From the NCBI GenBank assembly GCA_029260735.1, contig JAJDCR010000045.1, positions 1 through 59,958 of the forward strand: a DNA stretch of 59,958 nt, given 5' to 3'. A program made the position numbers and the translations under genes. Position 1 is the first letter of the stretch. Every line of letters begins with the position of its first letter. The stretch is from Planctomycetota bacterium (lineage in GTDB: Bacteria > Planctomycetota > Uabimicrobiia > Uabimicrobiales > Uabimicrobiaceae). Shown one piece after another: positions 7,734-15,308 of this stretch. A model generated the notes under the pieces. The model worked only from the letters and a program-made list of their open reading frames with translations, was not told where the DNA came from and did not search any database.

Positions 7734-7996
7734 TTAGTCATCACTCCATTTAGTGGAAGATATATACAAACGTGAATCATTCAGAAGTACCAAAGAGAAA
7801 ACAATAGATCCCGAAGCACATGCTTTTGTCCTTTAAGAATACGGATTGTGAATTAATAAAAAATACTAAACCAAATTAAGTTTGTCTAGAGGAAAATTTA
7901 GTGTGAGTAAGTCTTTGCGTAGTAAGAAAACCGCAAGATAGAGGGAAATAAAAATTTCAGGTGGGGAATTTGGCGGTATTATTCACCTTCGGCTCT

Positions 7997-8305
7997 TCAA
8001 CCGGCAGTAAGTATCCCTTTGTTAATAAGGGCCTTTTCCATTTTGGAAACTTTGTCTTTGAGTTTTTCGTTCTCAGTGTTTTTTTCGGAAGAATCATCAA
8101 CAAAATCATTTCTATCTAAATTGAATCTTGCCATTATCTCAAGTAAAACAACACCGGAGGGTTGATTTCTTCCAAGTTCCCATGAACAAATTGCATCTTT
8201 GGAAACACCAATTACTTCAGCCATTTGTCTTTGGGTGAGTTTTTCTTCTTTTCTGATGCGCTTCAAAACTTCAGAGATCCGTTTTTTTATCTTCTCTGTA
8301 GTCAT
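7997..8305 (-). CDS. XRE-family repressor (cI-like side of divergent switch)
   Basis: 102 residues. Residues 10-65 form a helix-turn-helix of the XRE/HTH_3 family (RKEEKLTQRQMAEVIGVSKD, then SWELGRNQPSG). A short coiled coil at the C-terminus (NEKLKDKVSKMEKAL) is a likely dimerisation segment. It is divergent from a second XRE gene at 8448, with 142 bases between them. That is the layout of a phage lysogeny or plasmid copy-control switch, so it probably represses the replication module to its right. The 263 bp before it (7734-7996) show nothing else. Confidence 0.8.
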   Translation of the reverse strand: MTTEKIKKRISEVLKRIRKEEKLTQRQMAEVIGVSKDAICSWELGRNQPSGVVLLEIMARFNLDRNDFVDDSSEKNTENEKLKDKVSKMEKALINKGILTAG

Positions 8306-8389
8306 GTCTGGGTCTCCCTTCTTAAGTAACGGTCTAGTTACTATTTATATATTCATTTGGTCTAAAAATCAAGTTTTTTTATTTTTATC

Positions 8390-8447
8390 TTGTATAGAAT
8401 ACTACGATTACGTATAATATACTACGTGAATGGGGGGGGGGTTTTTT
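8390..8447 (+). promoter_or_regulatory. Promoter with paired operator-like repeats and a G10 tract
   Basis: A -35 TTGTAT (8390-8395), 17-base spacer and -10 TATAAT (8413-8418) give a near-consensus promoter for the plus-strand XRE gene. The octamer atactacg occurs at 8399-8406 and 8419-8426, bracketing the -10 with a 20-base period, as operator half-sites for the divergent repressors might. A run of ten G (8432-8441) followed by six T occupies the ribosome binding site position just before the ATG at 8448. Repressor binding is inferred. Confidence 0.65.
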
Positions 8448-8687
8448 ATGAAATCTTCAATTGTCAAATTGATCGGTAAAAGAATCAAAGAGGAAAGGAA
8501 AAAAGAGCAGATGACGCAGAAACAATTTGCAAAAAAAATGGACGTAACTGCTAGCTTCATTTTCCTATGGGAACAGGGGAAAAATTCCCTTAGCTCATCT
8601 TATTTACTGCTACTTCCAGAGTATTTACCTAGATTCTCTCTTGAAGAAATTCCCGATCAAATTAAGTGTTTTCGGCAAATCCCCTAA
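8448..8687 (+). CDS. XRE-family regulator (Cro-like side of divergent switch)
   Basis: 79 residues from the ATG at 8448. An in-frame ATG at 8430 would add MGGGFF, but it leaves no room for a ribosome binding site and lies within a few bases of the likely transcription start. Residues 12-60 are a helix-turn-helix (KRIKEERKKEQMTQKQFAKK, then WEQGKNSLS). It has no dimerisation tail and is short, like Cro. It faces the 7997-8305 repressor and heads the genes leading into the polymerase, so it probably controls the element's replication genes. Slippage in the G tract before it could change translation. Confidence 0.75.
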   Translation: MKSSIVKLIGKRIKEERKKEQMTQKQFAKKMDVTASFIFLWEQGKNSLSSSYLLLLPEYLPRFSLEEIPDQIKCFRQIP

Positions 8688-8727
8688 ACTTGGTATTTGG
8701 GGTGCCATTTACACAAAGGAAAAGCCT

Positions 8728-8931
8728 ATGCTAAAAATGTACGGATTGTTTTTGACTTGGATGTCGGTTTGGATATGTGCCAAAAGCATATACGCCTTGC
8801 ACGGAGAGACTCAGATTCATGGAATACTGGTATCTGTCTGCTTCTTTTCTGGTGGCGTGTTCCTTATGGCGCTTAATCCTATGCTAACTCAAGTTAACAA
8901 GAGCCGCTCAACCTGTGTTAGTGCCAACTAA
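8728..8931 (+). CDS. Small membrane protein
   Basis: 67 residues from ATG 8728, preceded by aaagga. Two hydrophobic segments (LKMYGLFLTWMSVWICAKSI and ILVSVCFFSGGVFLMAL) predict two membrane helices. No family is recognised. A longer in-frame start at 8641 would overlap the preceding gene and is less likely. It is part of the run of small genes between the regulators and the polymerase, whose pattern resembles phage or plasmid early regions. Confidence 0.5.
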   Translation: MLKMYGLFLTWMSVWICAKSIYALHGETQIHGILVSVCFFSGGVFLMALNPMLTQVNKSRSTCVSAN

Positions 8932-8960
8932 CAAGAAATGTTCGACAAGGAGATAAACCT

Positions 8961-9269
8961 ATGCAAAACCCTGACCTAAACGACCTAGCTGCCAAGATTA
9001 TGGAGCTAGAACAAGCGCGCTTCGAAGACATTGCCCGCATTGAGCGCCTTGAAGAAGAGAAGCAATTGCAGATCACTAATCGCTGTCTTAGCTTCGCAGA
9101 AGTAGCAAAAGAAGCGGGCGTATCTGTTCAAAAGATACGCCAAGATTATCATAGCGGTAAGCTTCCAGCTAGGTTCCCTATTGCGAAACGAAAGTTTCAT
9201 GTAAGCGATGTCGCTAATTATCTAAAAGGGCGTGTTGTGCGACTACCGAAAGGAAAATCACTATGCTAG
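8961..9269 (+). CDS. Excisionase-like HTH protein with N-terminal coiled coil
   Basis: 102 residues; ribosome binding site aaggag before ATG 8961. Residues 1-38 form a coiled coil (DLAAKIMELEQARFEDIARI). Residues 44-95 are a winged-helix segment of the excisionase/MerR type (LSFAEVAKEAGVSVQKIRQD, then GKLPARFPIAKRKFHVSDV). Such proteins direct recombinase orientation or recruit replication proteins. With the integrase at 35575 in the same element, it is the best candidate for the excisionase, although it is encoded far from it. The function is inferred. Confidence 0.65.
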   Translation: MQNPDLNDLAAKIMELEQARFEDIARIERLEEEKQLQITNRCLSFAEVAKEAGVSVQKIRQDYHSGKLPARFPIAKRKFHVSDVANYLKGRVVRLPKGKSLC

Positions 9270-9433
9270 TAGAAGTTTTAATGATGCTGATATCAGTTGG
9301 GCTAATGGTCTTCGCACAAGACAATCCTAGCTTGAACAGCTACCAAGAAATATTCTTCTTTGGAATCGTGTGCTTTGTATGTGCCTTTGTCGGCATAATG
9401 TTCAAGGGTATTTTGACTAGGAGGTTTAGATAA
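9263..9433 (+). CDS. 56-residue two-helix membrane protein
   Basis: Starts at ATG 9263, overlapping the end of the preceding gene by 7 bases, and stops one base before the ATG of the next. This tight packing supports it as real despite its size. Two hydrophobic segments (VEVLMMLISVGLMVFA and IFFFGIVCFVCAFVGIMF) are separated by DNPSLNSYQ. No family is recognised. A small phage-type membrane protein or holin-like peptide is possible but unproven. Confidence 0.55.
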   Translation: MLVEVLMMLISVGLMVFAQDNPSLNSYQEIFFFGIVCFVCAFVGIMFKGILTRRFR

Positions 9434-9434
9434 T

Positions 9435-9761
9435 ATGGATTTACGAGATCAACGTGACGCTTGGAGAAAGCAAGCAGAAAAGTGGGAGAAGCTTGCCAAA
9501 AAGCTCCAAACTCAAAACTTGCTGATGGAAGCACAACTCAAACAAGAATGTGAGACCAATGCCGGAATATTGGCTGATGCTCGTGAGTATTGGAAAGGTT
9601 CTAGATATGTCTTGGTACAGCGTGAAGAGTACGAACAACTTAGGGAAATTGCTCATGAGGATGAGAAATATTCATTGACAGAGAAAGGTGAGAAAATAGT
9701 GAAAAAGAAGAAGAGCCGGATAGACTGCAATCGACCAGCTCTTCAAGAACAAAGCACTTAA
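9435..9761 (+). CDS. Coiled-coil hypothetical protein
   Basis: 108 residues; ribosome binding site aggagg within the 3' end of the preceding gene. Residues 4-45 are a strongly charged coiled coil (RDQRDAWRKQAEKWEKLAKK), followed by VLVQREEYEQLREIA and a Lys-rich tail (KIVKKKKSR). No family is recognised. It is followed at once by a terminator, then by the polymerase gene with its own short leader. A DNA-binding or replication-accessory role is possible from its place. Confidence 0.5.
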   Translation: MDLRDQRDAWRKQAEKWEKLAKKLQTQNLLMEAQLKQECETNAGILADAREYWKGSRYVLVQREEYEQLREIAHEDEKYSLTEKGEKIVKKKKSRIDCNRPALQEQST

Positions 9762-9769
9762 ACACAAAC

Positions 9770-9802
9770 GCCCAGCGAGCGGTAACTCCCTGGGCATTTT
9801 TC
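9770..9802 (+). terminator. Rho-independent terminator
   Basis: gcccag (9770-9775) pairs with ctgggc (9790-9795), with a 14-base loop containing agcgagcgg, followed by atttttct. It ends the small-gene operon 8448-9761, so the polymerase gene probably has its own promoter or is reached by read-through. Confidence 0.75.
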
Positions 9803-9836
9803 TTGTGAATAAGGTACGGATACTATACGGAAAGCT

Positions 9837-12800
9837 ATGCAAACTGTCAACAAAAAAAATCTATATCCTATAAAAAATCCCTTCGTGGAGATTGGGAAGC
9901 GCGTAGTCATCTACGACATAGAGGTGTATCAAAATCTCTTCCTCGTGGTATGTCTAGAAGAAAGTGGAACGTTTAGATACTTCACTTTTACTAACCTCAA
10001 CGAACTACGCGCCTACTTAGCCGATAAAGATAAGATCCTCGTCGGGTACAACTCCCTTGGTTACGATGAGCCTATCCTCAAGGCAGTGCTCGCAGGTGAG
10101 CGGAAGAACGAAGCCGAAGTATATACCATGTCACAAGAGATCATTGTGAGCGAAGATCGTCGCTTGGTTAGTCGATATAGATATCACGTCCCTTGTACTT
10201 GGTGGCGATCTGTTGACCTCATGAATCTTGCTTTCAAGGACGACTCTAGTGATATGGGAATTGCTGGTCTAAAAGACCTCGCTATTCGGATCAAGCACCA
10301 CAAGATACAGGATTTGCCCTACTCCTTTGACTGGATCTTGAACCACAAGCAGAAAGACAACGTTGCTGCATACTGCCAAAACGATGTTGATGTTACGCGA
10401 AAGCTTTGGAATTTACTATCAGATTCGGTAGCTCTAAGATACGAGCTGGAAAAGATGTATGGTGTTGACGTTCTCACCTTGTCAGATGCCCAGGTCAGTG
10501 AAGAAATCATCTGTCACCAATATCAAAAAGCTACCACATACAATAAGTGGAAGCTTTGCGAGATTCGAGAAGATGTCAACGAAGTACTCTTGTCGGAGAT
10601 AGTTCCTGATTGGATCTATTTCTATAGCGAAAATCTTCGTCATTTTCTCGACAACCTAAAAACGAAGTCGATGAAACGTAAAGAGACTGGTGGTTTTGAG
10701 CTAGACTCCATCAAGGAAACTCTTGTCGTTGGAGGAAAAGAGTTCTCCTTTGCTGCTGGTGGTCTCCATTCGGTGGATTATCCCGCAATCTTGGAATCTT
10801 GCGACGAGTATCAAGTTGTGGACGTGGATGTCACTAGCTACTACCCTGCTCTAATTATCCGCGATGAGCTCCACCCTGGCCACTTGACAAAGATTTGGAC
10901 CAATATCCTCAAAGACATCACAGAGCTCCGAATCAAAGCTAAACGCGAAGGGAAAAAAGGCGTTGCTGATTCACTGAAAATCGTTATTAATAGCGCATTC
11001 GGGAAAACAGGTGAGAAACACAGTGCTTTCTATGATCCTCGTGTAATGTACCGCGTGACTATATCGGGCCAGTTAGCCATTATAATGCTCATCGAGCGTC
11101 TTGTTGCTGCTGGTATCGAAGTGATCTCTGCAAATACTGATGGAATTGTCGTCAAGCTAAAGCCTGAGCAACGCGCACTCTTTGACAATGTTTGCACCGA
11201 ATGGAGCAATCACACACAGCTCCAGCTCGAAGAAAGTAAGTTTTCTAAATACGTGCGACGCGACGTCAACAACTACATGGCTCTTGATGAAGACGGTAAG
11301 GTCAAAACCAAGGGCGAATTCAATGGGTCGAATTTACGAAAGAAAAACGATCGTCTTGTCATAAAGAAAGCGTGGCAAAACTATTTCCTCAAGGGCATTC
11401 CCATAGAGGACACAATTCTACAAGAGCGGGATATCACGAACTTCTGCTTTAGCTACAAAGCAACTCGATCTTTCAAAGTGACCTGGGCAGGAAGTGCAGC
11501 GCAAAGAACTAATCGCTGGTATGTGTCTACTTCAGGCAAAGATTTGATGAAACACGGTGGGAAAAACGAAAATACTAGCCATATCGCTAATGGTAAAAAT
11601 AGCACACTCCTCAACGAATTACCCGAGGATTTTCCTGGGGACATAGACTATGACTATTACATAAGATCAGCTTATGAGCTTATTCACAAGATAGAGGCCC
11701 ACAAGGAAGCCGAGAAGTACAAGGAGTTAGGTCTCCATCCTATCCCGAAGGAAGCGAAACGAAACCCTAGCGGAGCGAAATTGGACAAGATATCTCAATG
11801 GAATGAGACATATCACAAGTACGCTGGTCTTGGCCTCTACACTGGCCTTGAAGCGGGAGTTGTCGCCATTGATTTGGATAAGCCCGAAGCGTTTGAACTA
11901 CAAGATAAGATTTCTGATACTATGACCGTGTGGCATTCCAGTAATGGTGCCACTAGACAAGATGTCCATTCTGGTGCTCATCGAGGAACTATCCTCTATC
12001 GGTGCAAGAATCGACTCCTTACTACATTGAAGGGCAAGAAATTTGTTGAAACTCATGGTTTTGAGCTCCTCTACGGGAAAAAGACTGTGCAAGTGTTTGG
12101 GCTTCATACCTCAGGTGAATTGTACAAAGTGGAAGGGCAGCTTACCGAAATACCAGAGGAATTAGAAAAGCATCTTCTTGACATAATGCCCAAGCGACAG
12201 CGTAACAAGAAATTAGCTGAGCTAAACCTTTCTTTTGAATGGGGACAAGAAGCCAAGGAGATGGCTGATGGCGAGAAGTACGAACCAACTGACGAGGATA
12301 AAGAAAAACTCAAGGAGCTAGTCTTTAAATTGCTCCTAAATCACGCACTCATTGAAACTGAGGAGAAGAACTATTGGAAACTACAAGGACATTGTCCTTA
12401 CGAAGATCAACACGATGGAAACCGTCATACAGATTTTGACATCTTCTTCAACCAAAAGGGTATACCAAATAGCCATTGTTTTCACGCAAATTGTGCTGAG
12501 AGCATAAGTCAACTTAACAGTGATCTTTATTCTACTTGGTATCAGGCAGCTCGTAAAGCTCAGCAAAAAAAAGAGCTAGCGAAAATCAAAGTGCAGGAAC
12601 TCACCAAGGTTAACGAGCTTGCCGAAATAAACACGATTGCCAAAGCACTTACTTCGAAGCAAAAGCATATTGCAATCAATGCGGCAACTGGATCGGGCAA
12701 GACCTATACTAGTGCGGATTACTTCTTGAGCTGTCTTAAGCACTCGCAGCCAGTTTGCTTTGTCTCGGGCAATCGCATAGACCAAGAGCAATTTGTTGAG

Positions 12801-14642
12801 CTCCTGGAGGAGAAATCAAACCTGACTACCGATGATCTTTATACCCAAGTACTCAGAGGTGGCGAGAATGTCAGCGAAGAAACCGACAAGGATGGTCACA
12901 TCAAAATATCCGAATCCACCCTCGCGGTAGTCACTCATCATACCTATCTCCAGAGAAAAGGTATGTCCGATCTATTCTATTCCTTCTTGAAGTGGATCGA
13001 AGAAAAGAAGCCAATCATCATTGTGGACGAAGGAGACGCCTTTTGTGAAAAGATCACTCAAACCATCACTGTGGGAGCTCGATATGTAAGACGGCAACCC
13101 AAAGGATCAAAGCAGGCGGTCTATATCAAGCAAGAAATTTGTCCAGCTTTCAACAAAAGCGGAGGTTGTCACAATTGCTGGTACTTTAATCAACACCATA
13201 GCCAAAGCTACGAAGTAAGCGACTATCACGTCCCTTATATCAAAACTGAACAAAGGATGACCCAAAGTGAGCGCGATGCCAAAACGCACAGCTTTGACCT
13301 TCCTATCGTTACAGCCGAGCAAGAAGTCCAACTAGGCAACCTTTTCATGAAGCAAGTGCAGCAGCACAAGCGGCTCCTTGGCAATAAGTCATTTCGCTTC
13401 AATCTCAAGGAAGAGGAAGTCTTTGACGAAAAACTTGCTTTCCGAGACATGATTGACAGCGCATTTTTCCCAACGATTTACAAAGAATATCCAACAATAG
13501 AGGGCGAGTACATCGATCCGCGAGACATCACTGAAGAAGTTCGAGCAAAGGTTAAGTTTCCTTATCACACATGTGGCGTTCCTCACCTCAGTTTAAAAGA
13601 CCTCTCCCCAATGGAATGGATTCACCGACATGCAAAGAAATCGATTTGGTTATCAGCTACGTTTAGCCCAACAAATATCCATTTCTTGAAGGAAGGATTG
13701 CAAGATCTAGCAGAGGTCCAAATTGAAGTGAGCAACCAAAAGATAGATGAGCTTTTGGTGGTTGGTTTTCAAGGCAAAATCACTTATGTAAAAACAATCA
13801 AGGGCAAAAAGAATGTATTCTTCCAAGATTATAGCTCCTATGGGCAAAGCCTTGTCTTCGAGCCACGCCTTGTTCAATCGCGCGATCTTTACAAGAAATG
13901 CCCGAATGACTATGGAGCTGCGTGCTACTTTGATGACTCGGCCAAAGTCAACGAGAAGTTTCGTGGTGGAAATTGGGAAGTACTCATCACTCACTCACGA
14001 GGGCCTTTGGGTAGGGCCATTAATTTGCCGAATTACTTCACTGTTTTCATATCGGCAAACATCTATAAACCAGCTATGGCATATGATTTGACTACTTATA
14101 CTCAAGATGAGCTCACAGAAAGAAAAGAGCAGGATAGACAGGCGTTTATCTTACAGAATGCCGGACGTATCCTCCGGGGGAACCAAGGGCGCAAGGTTAT
14201 TGTTCTTCAGAATACCGATACCAAGGAGACTAAAGCTATAACTGAAGCTCTCAAGGGAATGGTTCGAGAAAAGGTCAAATGCGGATTCTATGAGCATGAT
14301 GTCAAGGCATTGCATGTCGATACTCTCCACTTTCATGAGAATGGTGAGTACAAAAAGACAGAGAAGGCTCTTGTGGATATCGCAAAGGGTGGACTCTCCA
14401 AGGTGACGGCATCTAAGAGGGTTGATATTGATATGAAGGTGATCAAAAAATTGCGAGAAGAGGTCAAGGCGAAGATGAAAGAAGAGAAGGCAGCCGAGAA
14501 GATTGAGAAGGTCAAGGAGAGACTAAAAGAGCTTAAAGCCGAAAGATATACCTGGGCAAAAGCTAGTACAAAACTAAATGTAAGGCGTGATTTTTCAAAG
14601 GGAACAAGAGATAAACTCAAAGAGTACTTCAAGACCTTATGA
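9837..14642 (+). CDS. Family-B DNA polymerase / Prim-Pol primase / SF2 helicase fusion
   Basis: 1601 residues holding a replisome in one chain. (1) 3'-5' exonuclease: ExoI DIE (D27, E29), ExoII N72...D77, ExoIII Y179-x3-D183. (2) Family-B palm: motif A DVTSYYP (D331), motif B K381-x3-NSAFG, motif C NTDG (D435). A-to-B spacing is only about 50 residues, so the fingers are very short. (3) Prim-Pol, about 620-790: PIPKEAKRNPSG, then AIDLD (D679, D681) and SGAHRGTILYR. (4) A primase-type zinc motif near 850-890 (HCPYEDQH ... HCFHANC). (5) Helicase: Walker A ATGSGKT (K955), Walker B DEGD (1064-1067), a Cys cluster C1102/C1111/C1114, motif III LSATF, motif VI QNAGRILRG (1440-1448). The C-terminus is a basic coiled coil. 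GC is visibly higher than the efflux genes. It presumably copies the excised element. Confidence 0.9.
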   Translation: MQTVNKKNLYPIKNPFVEIGKRVVIYDIEVYQNLFLVVCLEESGTFRYFTFTNLNELRAYLADKDKILVGYNSLGYDEPILKAVLAGERKNEAEVYTMSQEIIVSEDRRLVSRYRYHVPCTWWRSVDLMNLAFKDDSSDMGIAGLKDLAIRIKHHKIQDLPYSFDWILNHKQKDNVAAYCQNDVDVTRKLWNLLSDSVALRYELEKMYGVDVLTLSDAQVSEEIICHQYQKATTYNKWKLCEIREDVNEVLLSEIVPDWIYFYSENLRHFLDNLKTKSMKRKETGGFELDSIKETLVVGGKEFSFAAGGLHSVDYPAILESCDEYQVVDVDVTSYYPALIIRDELHPGHLTKIWTNILKDITELRIKAKREGKKGVADSLKIVINSAFGKTGEKHSAFYDPRVMYRVTISGQLAIIMLIERLVAAGIEVISANTDGIVVKLKPEQRALFDNVCTEWSNHTQLQLEESKFSKYVRRDVNNYMALDEDGKVKTKGEFNGSNLRKKNDRLVIKKAWQNYFLKGIPIEDTILQERDITNFCFSYKATRSFKVTWAGSAAQRTNRWYVSTSGKDLMKHGGKNENTSHIANGKNSTLLNELPEDFPGDIDYDYYIRSAYELIHKIEAHKEAEKYKELGLHPIPKEAKRNPSGAKLDKISQWNETYHKYAGLGLYTGLEAGVVAIDLDKPEAFELQDKISDTMTVWHSSNGATRQDVHSGAHRGTILYRCKNRLLTTLKGKKFVETHGFELLYGKKTVQVFGLHTSGELYKVEGQLTEIPEELEKHLLDIMPKRQRNKKLAELNLSFEWGQEAKEMADGEKYEPTDEDKEKLKELVFKLLLNHALIETEEKNYWKLQGHCPYEDQHDGNRHTDFDIFFNQKGIPNSHCFHANCAESISQLNSDLYSTWYQAARKAQQKKELAKIKVQELTKVNELAEINTIAKALTSKQKHIAINAATGSGKTYTSADYFLSCLKHSQPVCFVSGNRIDQEQFVELLEEKSNLTTDDLYTQVLRGGENVSEETDKDGHIKISESTLAVVTHHTYLQRKGMSDLFYSFLKWIEEKKPIIIVDEGDAFCEKITQTITVGARYVRRQPKGSKQAVYIKQEICPAFNKSGGCHNCWYFNQHHSQSYEVSDYHVPYIKTEQRMTQSERDAKTHSFDLPIVTAEQEVQLGNLFMKQVQQHKRLLGNKSFRFNLKEEEVFDEKLAFRDMIDSAFFPTIYKEYPTIEGEYIDPRDITEEVRAKVKFPYHTCGVPHLSLKDLSPMEWIHRHAKKSIWLSATFSPTNIHFLKEGLQDLAEVQIEVSNQKIDELLVVGFQGKITYVKTIKGKKNVFFQDYSSYGQSLVFEPRLVQSRDLYKKCPNDYGAACYFDDSAKVNEKFRGGNWEVLITHSRGPLGRAINLPNYFTVFISANIYKPAMAYDLTTYTQDELTERKEQDRQAFILQNAGRILRGNQGRKVIVLQNTDTKETKAITEALKGMVREKVKCGFYEHDVKALHVDTLHFHENGEYKKTEKALVDIAKGGLSKVTASKRVDIDMKVIKKLREEVKAKMKEEKAAEKIEKVKERLKELKAERYTWAKASTKLNVRRDFSKGTRDKLKEYFKTL

Positions 14643-14644
14643 GT

Positions 14645-14737
14645 AAAAAGTGTGTCAAAATTGGTGACGAACCTTAATAAGAAGGGTAGTCACGAAAAAT
14701 GACACACTTTTCAAAACTATGACAAGAATATGACAAG
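14645..14737. repeat. Inverted repeat and short iterons after the polymerase gene
   Basis: aaaaagtgtgtca (14645-14657) is mirrored by tgacacactttt (14700-14711), with inner gtgac/gtcac (14664-14668, 14688-14692) extending the fold. Two tatgacaag direct repeats follow at 14718-14726 and 14729-14737. There is no T-tract, so it is not a standard terminator. An inverted repeat plus iterons beside a replication gene could be a replication origin or operator; this is inference. Confidence 0.5.
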
Positions 14738-15308
14738 GGACTTACCATGCGGATAGTCATGAGATTTTATCAAAGCGTGAGGTTATTATGATCCATTCAT
14801 TGTCCAAAATGCCAAGGCAATCTTGACCGTTTCGGTTTTGCCCTGATTGCCTCTCGAAGGGGTAACTGCTTGCGAAATGCGAGAAATTGAGAAAGAAAGG
14901 ACAGCTATCCAGCAAAGATATAGTTTTTTGTGTCTCCAAATTTACGACTAAATTACTCAAAAGGAAAATCTTATGTCAAACGAAACTTATGACCTTTCTG
15001 TTTACTAATGTATCCAATATCCACTTTGTTTCAAATTCTTGCCCCACTGTGCGAAATTTGTTATTTTGAACTTCTATTTGCAATGCCATAATTTTCCTCC
15101 AACATTTTTGACAAGTTGGCTATATGGTATTTTTACTTTCTTTAGCAAATTTTTATCTTCTCAAACTTTTCAAAGGCCCTACTTCTCTACATCAACTGCG
15201 CAACGGAATTAAAATTAGGAGCCCGTTGCATGGAAAGTGTGCTCGGCGGGCTTGGGAAAAAGGATATGCCGAAACCCTGATTGTCTATTTTATTATAGCT
15301 TCTTCGCT
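14738..15308. other. Intergenic stretch without a gene
   Basis: Contains an 8-bp stem (aggcaatc 14815-14822 with gattgcct 14845-14852) and short frames of no recognisable content. It is a compositional boundary: GC-richer replication genes lie to the left and AT-rich efflux genes on the opposite strand to the right. Confidence 0.5.

Noticed and set aside
13140..13200. Fe-S cluster of an XPD/DinG-type helicase in the fusion protein
   Set aside because: Only three close Cys are seen and they come after Walker B, whereas the XPD cluster lies between Walker A and B. A zinc site is as likely.
14815..14852. aggcaatc/gattgcct stem after the replication gene
   Set aside because: Eight-bp stem with a 22-base loop and no T-tract; too weak to call.
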